From Edaphobacter sp. 4G125 (GTDB taxonomy: Bacteria > Acidobacteriota > Terriglobia > Terriglobales > Acidobacteriaceae), in assembly GCF_014274685.1 (NCBI RefSeq), contig NZ_CP060393.1:62001-126000 (forward strand): a stretch of 64,000 nt of DNA. Direction: 5' to 3'. Below the pieces are notes generated by a model that did not search any database, was not told the DNA's origin, and saw nothing but the letters and a program-made list of their open reading frames with translations. Below, in pieces: positions 1 through 7,880 of the stretch; the first letter of the stretch is position 1, and each line of letters begins with the position of its first letter. Both the position numbers and the translations under genes were made by a program.

Positions 1-962
1 ACGAGAACTTCGCAGTGAGCGTAGCTGGCGCCCTTGACGACAAGTCCACCGAACTTGACCACGACATACTGCGAGGCCAGTGAGCCGGGAACCCCGAGCT
101 GGAAGACGCGTGGGTTCGGATCGCCCAGCCAGTGGTACTCGATGAGGTCTTCGGTGACGATGTATGCGGGCAACACCGCTGTGCCTGAACCTGGTGTTCC
201 GCTGTAGCCGAGTGTCCACTCTGGAATCAGAGGCAAATCGCCAGCCTGGGTCGAAAGCGTCTTGACGCTGAGCCCTGCAGCGATCTCCTTAGTGGAGAGA
301 ACAACGTTGAACTCCTGCTTCATCTCGCGATCGATCAGATCGAGCAACACAGGATTGGCATAGATTGCCGTAGGACGAACACCATACGACGTGTTCGAAA
401 GCATCTTCGCAACTGTGGATTTCAATTTATCGACGATGCTATCGGAGGCCGCAACGGTGATGCTGTTGCCGCCAGCGGAGATCTGCGCAGTGGCGCCGAA
501 GTATTGCGGCGTGGTTGGCGTGCTGAGGCTATTGTCGGTACCGTTCCACAGTGCAATGTCGTGCGTGCGCAGAACGCCGTCAACCGTGTCGGCAAGGTCC
601 TTGGCCTGCAGATAAGCAAACTGCGACTGCTGCTGACCTAGCTCAAGATCGAAGAGGTTGTAATTGATCTGCGAGACCAGTGCCTTGAGAGGAACGCTGC
701 GCTCGACGCGGGTTGGCGTAACAAGCGGTGCGACAATGTTGCGCGGATCGACGAAGCCGGAGGCAGCGGTCGGGGCCGGGATCGCCGTCTCCTCGAAGAA
801 GCGCGAGGGATGACCCGTTGCTGGAACCTGCTTGATGCGACGGCCGAAGATGCCGCGACGCTGCACCAGATCGGTGATCTCGGACTGGTAGGCAGGAACC
901 TCAATCGCTCCTGGCCCGAGGAAGTCGGCGGCGGCATAGATCTCAGTAAACTTCGCGTTCAT
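1..962 (-). CDS. phage major capsid protein-like, 3' end outside window
   Basis: Reading the complement from ATG at 962 gives at least 320 codons without a stop, running off the left edge. A strong AAGGAG lies 4 nt before the ATG. The N-terminus reads MNAKFTEIYAAADFLGPG. The protein is rich in beta-prone segments with no signal peptide or membrane segment. A stretch like AIYANPVLLDLIDREM (about residues 215-230) is the kind of helix seen in HK97-fold major capsid proteins. It is the last complete-looking gene of a minus-strand phage module and presumably assembles the head shell. The family call is by overall composition and neighbours rather than a signature motif, so it is probable, not certain. 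The gene is preceded by a hairpin at 975-1010. Confidence 0.65.
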   Translation of the reverse strand, partial: MNAKFTEIYAAADFLGPGAIEVPAYQSEITDLVQRRGIFGRRIKQVPATGHPSRFFEETAIPAPTAASGFVDPRNIVAPLVTPTRVERSVPLKALVSQINYNLFDLELGQQQSQFAYLQAKDLADTVDGVLRTHDIALWNGTDNSLSTPTTPQYFGATAQISAGGNSITVAASDSIVDKLKSTVAKMLSNTSYGVRPTAIYANPVLLDLIDREMKQEFNVVLSTKEIAAGLSVKTLSTQAGDLPLIPEWTLGYSGTPGSGTAVLPAYIVTEDLIEYHWLGDPNPRVFQLGVPGSLASQYVVVKFGGLVVKGASYAHCEVL

Positions 963-974
963 GATTCTCCTTTT

Positions 975-1010
975 CAAAAACGAAAGGCGTGGCTCGTGGC
1001 CAACGCCTTT
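975..1010 (-). terminator. hairpin with T-rich tail ahead of the capsid gene
   Basis: AAAGGCGT at 983-990 pairs with ACGCCTTT at 1003-1010, and inner bases extend the stem (GGC with GCC). On the minus strand the hairpin is followed by TTTCGTTTTTG and then the capsid ribosome site. It has the form of an intrinsic terminator or attenuator placed between the coiled-coil gene and the capsid gene, which would let capsid be expressed from its own signal or be down-regulated by read-through. Confidence 0.55.
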
Positions 1011-1052
1011 GGGTAATGTGGTGCGGTTCAGAATGATGGAAGACTTCTGTCG

Positions 1053-1466
1053 TTAGCTGAGCAGTCCAGCTCGAAGCAACCGCGCCTTCACGGCGATACG
1101 CTGCTCCAGGCTGAGGCTACCGAGCGCGGTATCGAGCGCGCCGGCATCGAGCGAGCTTACGGCGACTCCCTGCTTGGTGAGTAGTGTGGCCATCTCGGCA
1201 GGGATCGTCTTCCTGCGATTTATAACTTGTTCTGGAGCTTTTTCTGTTGCTGCGGCTTCCAGCTCGGCAATCCTTGCCTCAGCGGCAGCCAGACGCTCTT
1301 CGAGAGCGGCCTCGACCGTGGCAGAGATGCGCCCAATGGTCGTCTCAGCTGCATTCTGACGTTCGGCCAGGCGCTCCATTGCCTGCTCCAGCAACACCGC
1401 AGCGGCTGACAAACGAGCTACAGTCGATTCAAGCTCAACACTCTGTTCCAATTTCTCCATCTCCAT
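1053..1466 (-). CDS. coiled-coil protein of the phage module
   Basis: A 137-residue protein; the start is placed at ATG 1466 because GAGG lies 5 nt upstream, although a GTG at 1496 in the same frame is possible. Residues about 10-80 are almost entirely heptad-rich (repeated Ala, Leu and Glu, as in ERLAAAEARIAELEAA), predicting a long coiled coil. The C-terminal 50 residues contain a Leu-rich helical tail (SLEQRIAVKARLLRAGLLS). There is no signal peptide. Lying directly upstream of the capsid gene, it could be a scaffold or head-associated factor, but that role is inferred only from position and coiled-coil character. No named family is recognised. Confidence 0.6.
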   Translation of the reverse strand: MEMEKLEQSVELESTVARLSAAAVLLEQAMERLAERQNAAETTIGRISATVEAALEERLAAAEARIAELEAAATEKAPEQVINRRKTIPAEMATLLTKQGVAVSSLDAGALDTALGSLSLEQRIAVKARLLRAGLLS

Positions 1467-1513
1467 TGGTTCCTCACTTGATTTGATTGTGTCCACCCAC
1501 TGATAATCCTGAT

Positions 1514-1900
1514 CTACGCCTTGATGGCGGATGCCTGCATCTGCTGCACGTTCAAAATGGCGACGACAGCAGAAACGATACTGGCGATGTAATTTGAATC
1601 GGCAATGATACCGGCTTTTGCGAGAAGCGTGGCCACGGTCCGTTCGGTGAGAAGCAGCACCTCAGCCAGCTTCTGAGGGCCGGTTCCACTTTGCGCTCCG
1701 CTGGCAGCGTACTTCTGCTCGATCAACAGAACAGCGTTCTGGATCAGCGTGGTCGCGTCGAGAATTTCAACGGCGATAGGCGCTGCTGAGGGAAACAGCA
1801 GCATGACCAGTTTTTCGACCGGCACTGCGTAGGCCAGCGCCCACTTCAATCCCTTGGCGAAGCCCTTGCCGATGGCTTCGAGTACACCGATAAAGCTCAT
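1514..1900 (-). CDS. small hydrophobic protein of the phage module
   Basis: 128 residues starting MSFIGVLEAIGKGFAKG. ATG at 1900 is chosen because AAGGAG lies 5 nt upstream; longer in-frame starts have no such site. It has moderately hydrophobic segments at about residues 20-45 (AYAVPVEKLVMLLFPSAAPIAVEIL) and 95-120, separated by a Gly/Ser/Gln-rich linker, and very few charges overall. This could be a membrane-active (holin-like) protein or a small virion protein. Neither can be shown from sequence alone, and I do not recognise the family. A host-type intergenic repeat (1937-1989) separates it from the next gene upstream. Confidence 0.5.
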   Translation of the reverse strand: MSFIGVLEAIGKGFAKGLKWALAYAVPVEKLVMLLFPSAAPIAVEILDATTLIQNAVLLIEQKYAASGAQSGTGPQKLAEVLLLTERTVATLLAKAGIIADSNYIASIVSAVVAILNVQQMQASAIKA

Positions 1901-1936
1901 GAGTTCTCCTTTGGTGTTTGTCATAACTAAATGCGA

Positions 1937-1989
1937 GGATTTCTCCACTTCGCTGCCGCCTAATGGCGTTCTCTTCGGTCGAAATGACG
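1937..1989 (-). repeat. TCATTTCGA-type intergenic repeat, copy A
   Basis: On the minus strand this begins GTCATTTCGACCGAAG, then a small hairpin (CGCC-ATTA-GGCG), then CGAAGTGGAGAAATCC. The same ends occur at 51361-51410 and, more diverged, at 51440-51484, so it belongs to a dispersed family. Its position inside the phage module suggests that module has resided in the chromosome for some time. Confidence 0.6.
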
Positions 1990-1994
1990 CTCTT

Positions 1995-2573
1995 CTAAGC
2001 CGTCGCTAATTTTCTTCGGGCCACGGGACGCCTCACACGAAAGCTGGTGTTGCGGTAAGCAGCCTTCTCGCGCAGCAAAATCGCGGCTCCGGTGAAGGTG
2101 GCGCGAGTCACAGTCCAGACGGAGGAGTGCATGTCGGCAACATGCGCGTCAGCGAGCTCGTAGCTCATCCCCATGGAGTCGGAGGCATGAAGTTTCTCTT
2201 CCAACTCAGGAAAGTCGCGCGCAAAGAGATAGCCGGAGACCGTGAGGCGATTGCCTTCGATCTCAGCGGAAGTGATGATGCCGCACTTCTGGCGAGCATT
2301 GTGGCCGTCCCATCCGGCCTTGTAATCGACTGCCATGCCGAGCAGACTGGGAAGCGCCTTCTCCGCCGCGCCGCGTGTCAGAATGACCCGGTGACCTCGC
2401 GCTCCATTGGGAGCCTTATCGCTGGCAACATCGAGCAGCGTGAGGACTCCTTCAAAGGGCAGCCGGTTGGGATGGCCGTGCACGACTGGAAACTCGACGG
2501 CCATCGCGTGAAGCTCCATCGCTGTACTGCGCTGCGCACTGGCTGCACGGCGATGGCGAAGTGTTGGATGCAT
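1995..2573 (-). CDS. prohead protease-like protein of the phage module
   Basis: 192 residues starting at ATG 2573, with GGGAGAAGAG a few bases upstream. The central region (about residues 85-185) has the layout of phage prohead proteases: a hydrophobic strand around GNRLTVSGYLFARDFP, then HASDSMGMSYELADAHV, then WTVTRATFTGAAILL followed by a basic tail. The SMGMSYE-then-TGAAIL pattern resembles the S78-type core (His/Ser with a later Pro/Ala-rich strand), but the match is partial. Position just upstream of capsid-type genes supports a head-maturation role. It could instead be an unrelated head-associated protein. Confidence 0.45.
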   Translation of the reverse strand: MHPTLRHRRAASAQRSTAMELHAMAVEFPVVHGHPNRLPFEGVLTLLDVASDKAPNGARGHRVILTRGAAEKALPSLLGMAVDYKAGWDGHNARQKCGIITSAEIEGNRLTVSGYLFARDFPELEEKLHASDSMGMSYELADAHVADMHSSVWTVTRATFTGAAILLREKAAYRNTSFRVRRPVARRKLATA

Positions 2574-2610
2574 GGGTTCTCTTCTCCCTTCCTGTTGGTA
2601 AGGATTCGTT

Positions 2611-2650
2611 CCTTAAAGCAAAACGGGAGAAGCCCGTTGGCCTCTCCCGT
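2611..2650 (-). terminator. intrinsic terminator between phage regulator and protease-like gene
   Basis: ACGGGAGA (2623-2630) pairs with TCTCCCGT (2643-2650) around a 12-nt loop that can itself pair. On the minus strand it is followed by TTTGCTTT. It would end transcripts from the helix-turn-helix gene at 2749-3246 before the structural genes. Confidence 0.65.
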
Positions 2651-2748
2651 CTTCAGTCTTGATTACCTTTCCAGAATATCAAGTTGCACAGAGTAAATCC
2701 GCAACTTGGAGGGCAGAAAAAACTTCAATCACAACAAGGGTTTAGGGC

Positions 2749-3246
2749 CTATGGGCGGATTTCCACCTCTTGACAAGCCACGAAGGGTTCCAGCAGTTTG
2801 CGTTCGAGGAAGAGCGTCGTCAGCAGATCAAGTGTGCGCTCGTAACGACGCACCAGGGTCCAGACCGGCAGATGAAACATCTCGGCGGCTTCGCCCTGCG
2901 TGTACTCCTGCAAGGCAATGCGGGTGATAAGGGCGTTCTGTTCCAGGTCGAGCTGCTGAAGACATCGGCTGACGTCGTGAACAAAGATGACCACATCGTC
3001 GAAGCACTGCACGCGATACTGCGTGACTTTGCCGCGAAACATCTCCCGCCCCAGGAGAGAAGGAGCGCGTCCCGCCTCCATGGAGAGCTTCATGTAACGG
3101 CGCAGCAGGCCCTCGGTGTACTTCCGATAGAAAGCCACCTGAGGCAGAGTTTTGGGAGCAGGCTTCTTTTTGGCGGGTGCGGGTGTTTTCTTTCGTTGAA
3201 CCGCTGCGGCTTCGATGCGTGGCAGAACAACAACGGCTGCGCTCAT
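2749..3246 (-). CDS. sigma-70 region 4-like helix-turn-helix protein
   Basis: 165 residues from ATG 3246, which has AGGAGGT 5 nt upstream. The N-terminal 35 residues are a Lys/Pro/Ala-rich tail. Residues about 40-110 are helical. Residues 112-140 (LQEYTQGEAAEMFHLPVWTL) form a helix-turn-helix closely resembling sigma-70 region 4, where an 'E.A..l.....tv..R..R' pattern binds the -35 element. It is probably a phage-type transcription regulator (late-gene activator or small sigma-like factor). Its ATG overlaps the stop codon of the zinc-ribbon gene upstream (ATGA at 3243-3246), indicating translational coupling. Confidence 0.55.
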   Translation of the reverse strand: MSAAVVVLPRIEAAAVQRKKTPAPAKKKPAPKTLPQVAFYRKYTEGLLRRYMKLSMEAGRAPSLLGREMFRGKVTQYRVQCFDDVVIFVHDVSRCLQQLDLEQNALITRIALQEYTQGEAAEMFHLPVWTLVRRYERTLDLLTTLFLERKLLEPFVACQEVEIRP

Positions 3247-3455
3247 CGTGCACCTCCTGCGGCAGGTTGGATTTTGCAACGCGAAGCTCGTCGTACACCT
3301 GGTTTCGATCCGCGACGATTTCTTTCCCTGGGAGCTGGGAATTCGGCCAGGCGAGAGGCGCAGTGCCGGCAGTAGATTCCCTTCGTTGAGGCGCTCCGGA
3401 GCCACAGGGCTCCGCAGCCTTCACATACTTTCAGATCCAAACGCAAGTACTTCAT
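3243..3455 (-). CDS. small zinc-ribbon protein
   Basis: 70 residues from ATG 3455; AAAGGG lies 6 nt upstream, so this start is preferred over TTG 3470. It carries two CxxC knuckles (CEGCG near residue 11 and CRHCAS near residue 29) spaced for a zinc ribbon, then a basic Arg-rich tail. It is coupled to the following helix-turn-helix gene by a 4-nt ATGA overlap, so the pair is probably made together. It is the first gene of the minus-strand phage module, and a nucleic-acid-binding role is inferred. Confidence 0.55.
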   Translation of the reverse strand: MKYLRLDLKVCEGCGALWLRSASTKGIYCRHCASRLAEFPAPRERNRRGSKPGVRRASRCKIQPAAGGAR

Positions 3456-3921
3456 GTAAGTCCCTTTCAAAGCGTACGTCTCCCCTGGCGGGCCTTGTGG
3501 TTTCAGTGGTCGAAAGGGCTCGCCCAGGATGCTATGGAGTGACGGCGTCTAATGGGAAGAGGAACTCTTCACCAGGCGCCTGGCCTCAATTGGTTTGGTT
3601 TCTTCATACAGCAACAACCGACCTTGGGATTCTTGACCTGTTTCCTCTTCCCCTGGCGAGCCAAAAAGGCACGGTTACGCGTTCCCCGGAGAAGATTTCT
3701 CCGTTGCAAGGGCGCCTTTCGGCTTTCCGGCGAAGAAGGAAAGTTTCAAGGTTATAGCTTTCGACAAAGTTAAAGTCAACTGGAATCTTTCCTCAGAGAA
3801 GCAAGAAAGATAAATCCATATTTCCTCTAGGATTAGAAGAGATACTGGTTGCACAAAGCTAAATTTTCGCCTAATCTTCGTCTTGCGAAATGATATTTAA
3901 TTCCAGGAAAGTGATCTGAAC
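3456..3921. promoter_or_regulatory. divergent intergenic region with possible repressor operator
   Basis: This gap of about 465 bp separates the minus-strand phage module from the plus-strand repressor. It becomes AT-rich towards the repressor. ATTTTCGC at 3863-3870 and GCGAAAT at 3885-3891 form an interrupted inverted repeat 30 nt ahead of the repressor ATG, a plausible operator. A short perfect stem, CGGAGAA-GAT-TTCTCCG, lies near 3690-3706. No further gene is seen. Confidence 0.35.
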
Positions 3922-4638
3922 ATGAATTTCCAGGACCTTCACGAGCTCGTCCGGCAGGAGCTGTTACGACGCATCGAGCGTGGCACACTCACAGGCAGCC
4001 GCCTGGCGCAGCAGGCCGGGTTTCAACAGGCCCATATATCCAATTTTCTTAACAAGAAGAGAGCGCTTTCGCTGGAGGGTCTGGACCGCGTAATGGAAGC
4101 GCAGCGGCTGACGGTGGAGCAGGTCCTTCCGCTGGAGCTGGCTGGAACTTCAATGCCCGGAATTGAAGAGCAACGCGAGGAGCAGATGGAGGTGCCGATC
4201 GTCTCGTCATCAGCGGCAATGGACGATATGCAGATTGCGGCCTCGGAGGTGATCGAAACGGTGCCCATTTTGGCGGCGCGGCTGAGGGAGAACAGAGCCA
4301 AGCCCGCTCCACGACGAGGACAGTGGGAACGCTTCGTTGCAGTGCGCGTGGACGCACAACAGGCTGCCGCGATGGCGCCGGTCCTGGCCTTAGGGGCCTT
4401 GGCAATTGTAGATCGGCACTGGAACTCCCTGGCGCCGTATCGCGCGAACCAGCCGAACCTCTACGCAATCCGGTCGGGCTCAATGCTGATGTTGCGGTAT
4501 GTGGACTTCGATGAGCGACACCTGATCCTGCGACCCTTCCTGCGAGAGTTTCCGGTGCAGCTGATAGGACTGAAAGAGGGAGAGAGTCCGGCGGATTACG
4601 TGGTGGGAAGAATCTGCATGGTGTTGGCGGAGGTGTGA
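3922..4638 (+). CDS. XRE/CI-type repressor with catalytically degenerate S24-like domain
   Basis: 238 residues. Residues 1-70 form an XRE-type helix-turn-helix (GSRLAQQAGFQQAHISNFLN), followed by an acidic linker (about 75-120) and a C-terminal domain shaped like LexA/CI S24 peptidases (136-238, ending VVGRICMVLAEV). In active S24 proteins the nucleophile lies in an SMxP motif; here the aligned segment is AMAP (A150-P153). The general-base Lys aligns with R192 in LMLRYVDF. Self-cleavage is therefore unlikely and the domain probably serves only dimerisation. It is transcribed away from the phage module and is the obvious candidate regulator of it. Confidence 0.7.
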   Translation: MNFQDLHELVRQELLRRIERGTLTGSRLAQQAGFQQAHISNFLNKKRALSLEGLDRVMEAQRLTVEQVLPLELAGTSMPGIEEQREEQMEVPIVSSSAAMDDMQIAASEVIETVPILAARLRENRAKPAPRRGQWERFVAVRVDAQQAAAMAPVLALGALAIVDRHWNSLAPYRANQPNLYAIRSGSMLMLRYVDFDERHLILRPFLREFPVQLIGLKEGESPADYVVGRICMVLAEV

Positions 4639-4783
4639 GAGCCTGCATCGTGTAATTTATGAGCGTAAGGATCATGACTTAGCGCGGATCCACCGATCAC
4701 ATCGATTGGAAACGAATAGAGGGTTACCCGTGCAATCCTTGGGAATTCGCGGCCGTTTCTGCCCAACTTGGTAAACTTAATTA

Positions 4784-6004
4784 ATGCTTGGAAAGTTTTA
4801 TGCGAAGTGGATGTACGCCTGGGAGACGGCGCTGACCACTCGCGATACGAACCGCATTGTGCGGCCCCTGGAGTGGGGAGAGGACTGGCTCGAAGAGTTT
4901 GTTGCCAGCGCAGGATTAAGTGAGGCGGACTCAGAATTTGAACGCATGGTCCGGCTTAATGAAGCCATCGTTGGGCGATGCGAAGAGTTCTTCGGATACG
5001 AGACGCCGACAGACTACAGGCTGGAGCTTCGCTACCCGCAGCTCTTTCCTACGAATGTACGACCGGAGACCCTGGAGCAGGAAGCTGAGTACATCCGTCA
5101 GGAGGAGACGGGCGAGGGTGTACGGGCAGAGTTTCTGCGCTTCACCTCACCGCTACGGACGCGCTATCCAGAGAACGATATCGTGAACGCGCGGTGGTAT
5201 CCGGCTCCTGCCCATAAACAACCTGGCAGGCCAAAACAGGCGATTATTGTCATGCCACAGTGGAACGCCGATGCCTTCAGCCACAATGCGCTCTGCACAT
5301 TGTTCAACCGCTTCGGCATTTCGGCGCTACGGCTCTCGAAGCCGTATCACGATATTCGCCGGCCTGCGGAGCTGGAGCGCTCGGACTACGCAGTAAGCTC
5401 CAACATCGGCCGCACTATCGCTGCGTGCAGACAGGCCGTAATCGACATTCGTTGCTGCATCGACTGGCTGCAGCAACAGGGTTATGAGCAGTTTGGCGTG
5501 TTGGGAACAAGTTTAGGAAGCTGCTACGCCTTCATTGCCGCGGCGTTCGATCCGCGCCTGCAGGTGTGCGCCTTCAACCACGCCTCAACATGGTTTGGCG
5601 ATGTGGTGTGGACGGGACAGAGCACGCGCCACATCCGCGCAGCGTTTGAGCAGGAAGAACTGACGCAGGCCGATGTGCGGAAGGTGTTCACTTCGATCAG
5701 CCCCATGTCGTACATGGATCGATTCGCCGCACATCGCAAGCAGGTCCTGGTGATTCACGCGACATACGACCTGACGTTCATCCGCGAATTTTCGCTCGAT
5801 GTGCTGAAGAACTTCGATCGGCTGGGAATCGACTATGTCTCGAAGGTTCTGCCGTGTGGGCACTATACGACCGGCGAGACGCCATACAAGTACATGGATG
5901 GGTGGTTCCTGGGATCGTTTGTCTATAACGCCTTCAAGCGGCTTCGCGAGGAAAAGACCGAGGTAAACCAACCCGTATCGAGCCGGGTGGGTGAGCTTCG
6001 GTAG
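4784..6004 (+). CDS. alpha/beta hydrolase family protein
   Basis: 406 residues. An N-terminal helical cap (1-140) precedes an alpha/beta-hydrolase core: beta strand and oxyanion region at KQAIIVMPQWN (151-161), nucleophile elbow GTSLGS with Ser243, acidic residue in HATYDLTF (about 331) and His in LPCGHYTTG (about 363). No signal peptide is visible, so it is probably cytoplasmic. Substrate is unknown. There is no Shine-Dalgarno sequence; instead TAAACT sits 6 nt before the ATG, so the mRNA may be leaderless. It ends 12 bp before the stop of the convergent maf gene. Confidence 0.75.
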   Translation: MLGKFYAKWMYAWETALTTRDTNRIVRPLEWGEDWLEEFVASAGLSEADSEFERMVRLNEAIVGRCEEFFGYETPTDYRLELRYPQLFPTNVRPETLEQEAEYIRQEETGEGVRAEFLRFTSPLRTRYPENDIVNARWYPAPAHKQPGRPKQAIIVMPQWNADAFSHNALCTLFNRFGISALRLSKPYHDIRRPAELERSDYAVSSNIGRTIAACRQAVIDIRCCIDWLQQQGYEQFGVLGTSLGSCYAFIAAAFDPRLQVCAFNHASTWFGDVVWTGQSTRHIRAAFEQEELTQADVRKVFTSISPMSYMDRFAAHRKQVLVIHATYDLTFIREFSLDVLKNFDRLGIDYVSKVLPCGHYTTGETPYKYMDGWFLGSFVYNAFKRLREEKTEVNQPVSSRVGELR

Positions 6005-6016
6005 CTCACAGCAAGC

Positions 6017-6631
6017 CTAGCGCACGGCAAGACGAGAAGGTGGCGGCTGCGTCTCACTATGTCCTTCGCGAGCCCGAGCCAGTAAGGCCATCGTGCACGC
6101 AATGGGGAGTCCCATCACGTTGAAGAAGCAGCCTTCGATGCGCGGAATCCATCGAGCAGCATATCCTTGGATTCCGTAAGCTCCAGCTTTATCCATCGGT
6201 TCGCCGCTCGCAATGTACTGATTCAGTTCATCCTCGTGAATCAGATCGAAGTAGACCTGCGTAATTTCAACCTCGCTGAAGAGCCCTCGCAGCGAAACGG
6301 CAGCGATCCCTGTAAGAACCTGGTGCGTACGTCCGGCCAGCATACGCAACATACGGCGCGCATCAGCAGGATCGATAGGCTTACCGAGAATCTCGCCATC
6401 GCAGACGACGGTAGTATCGGCCCCTAAGACGACGAGATCCTGCGACTGTTCTGCTTTATGGTGCTCCCATACGGCCTGAGCCTTTTCGAGCGCGAGTCGC
6501 TGGACGTAGGTCGCCGGAGCCTCACCAGGCTGGGCGCTCTCATCGACGTCGGAAGATTCGACAGTGAAATCGAGCCCTGCGAGTTGAAGAAGCTGGCGGC
6601 GACGCGGCGAAGATGAGGCGAGGATCAGCAT
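6017..6631 (-). CDS. maf: Maf family nucleotide pyrophosphatase
   Basis: 204 residues. The N-terminal ASSSPRRRQLLQLAGLDF is the Maf signature, followed by the substrate-loop segment LVVLGADTTVVCDGEILGKP with the catalytic acidic residues, then TGIAAVSL and the KAGAYGIQGYAA segment that contacts the base. Known members hydrolyse dTTP/UTP or modified nucleotides to monophosphates, preventing their incorporation. The EPMDKAGAYGIQG pattern is that of the dTTP/UTP (YhdE-like) subgroup. The C-terminal 20 residues (EGHSETQPPPSRLAVR) extend past the conserved core. Confidence 0.9.
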   Translation of the reverse strand: MLILASSSPRRRQLLQLAGLDFTVESSDVDESAQPGEAPATYVQRLALEKAQAVWEHHKAEQSQDLVVLGADTTVVCDGEILGKPIDPADARRMLRMLAGRTHQVLTGIAAVSLRGLFSEVEITQVYFDLIHEDELNQYIASGEPMDKAGAYGIQGYAARWIPRIEGCFFNVMGLPIACTMALLARAREGHSETQPPPSRLAVR

Positions 6632-6703
6632 GGCATTCGAAAAAAATGAACTACACTCGATGCGTGCGTCGAGAACAAGTCTTGACGTATCGAATCAAAC
6701 CAC

Positions 6704-7876
6704 ATGATATCTCAGGCAGCAAAACAACAGTTTTTCGTGAAGATACAGCGCGGCATGTGCAGGATCGCATTCCTTCTATGTGTTGGCCTGCTGCTTTCTC
6801 CACATCACGCCATTGCGGATACCTCTGCTGCGGCGTTGTTTGCAAATGGGACCGATAGCTATGCATGTTTTCGCATTCCAGCGATTGTAAGAACGCCAAA
6901 AGGAACCCTGCTCGCCTTCGCAGAAGCACGTCGGCATAACTGCGGAGACTTCGGCGAAGTTCGTATCGTGATGCGCAGCAGCCGCGACGAGGGAAAATCC
7001 TGGAGCCCTTTGACGACCGTAGCGACAAATGGCGAGTTACAGGCGGGCAATCTGGTACCCGTCGTGGACACCAGAGATCGGCGCTATCCCCGCGGCCGCA
7101 TCTTCCTCGTCTACTGCACTGGGAACGCTTCAGAAGCTTCCATCCTCAAAGGAGAGGGCGCGCGGCGTATCTGGTATAGAACAAGTACCGATGAGGGCCT
7201 TACATGGGGCACTCCTGTGGAGATTACAGCCAACGTGAAACTCCCTTCGTGGCGTGGCTATGCGACGGGCCCTGGCCATGGACTCCAGTTGATGCACGGG
7301 CAACACGCCGGACGCATCCTGATTGCCGCAAATCACTCCGAAGGGAATCCGCAACCGCATGACCACTCCTATGACGCACACGCGTTCTATAGCGACGACC
7401 ACGGCCAAACCTGGCACCTTAGCGATTCCATCCAATGGCCGGGAAGCAACGAAAGCACCGCCGCAGAAGCCGCTGACGGCGTTGTTGTCATGAACAGTCG
7501 CGACCAGAGTAAAGAGACTAGCACGCGCATTCTCGCCATCTCAAACGATGGCGGTGCACATTGGGCATCAACCTTTGTCGCAAAGGAACTGATCGATCCC
7601 GCCTGCGAAGGCAGCATGCTCAGTTATCGCTACGGCAAACGACAGGTACTCCTCTTCAGCAATGCGAGTGATCAAACCCAACGCATCAACCTGACGATCA
7701 GCGCTAGCTTCGACAACGGGAAAACGTGGCCAAAGCGCACCGTCATCGAGGAAGGCCCAGCGGCATACTCCGACATCGTCGCGCTAAAAGGCAAACAACT
7801 AGGCGTGCTTTGGGAACGCGGCAACGACGGTGGAATCTTCTTCACCGCGCAGCCAATTGATCCTCTTCTGCGCTGA
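6704..7876 (+). CDS. secreted exo-alpha-sialidase (GH33)
   Basis: 390 residues. The hydrophobic segment IAFLLCVGLLL with HAIADTS following is a signal peptide; ATG 6755 (MCRIAF) would give a more usual leader than ATG 6704, and neither has a clear ribosome site. The mature protein has the FRIP motif (YACFRIPAIV) carrying the first catalytic Arg, and five Asp-boxes: SSRDEGKSW, STDEGLTWG, SDDHGQTWH, SNDGGAHWA and SFDNGKTWP. The nucleophilic Tyr is likely in PAAYSD near the C-terminus. Such enzymes remove terminal sialic acids outside the cytoplasm. It converges on the mutarotase gene with a 4-bp gap. Confidence 0.88.
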   Translation: MISQAAKQQFFVKIQRGMCRIAFLLCVGLLLSPHHAIADTSAAALFANGTDSYACFRIPAIVRTPKGTLLAFAEARRHNCGDFGEVRIVMRSSRDEGKSWSPLTTVATNGELQAGNLVPVVDTRDRRYPRGRIFLVYCTGNASEASILKGEGARRIWYRTSTDEGLTWGTPVEITANVKLPSWRGYATGPGHGLQLMHGQHAGRILIAANHSEGNPQPHDHSYDAHAFYSDDHGQTWHLSDSIQWPGSNESTAAEAADGVVVMNSRDQSKETSTRILAISNDGGAHWASTFVAKELIDPACEGSMLSYRYGKRQVLLFSNASDQTQRINLTISASFDNGKTWPKRTVIEEGPAAYSDIVALKGKQLGVLWERGNDGGIFFTAQPIDPLLR

Positions 7877-7880
7877 GAGC

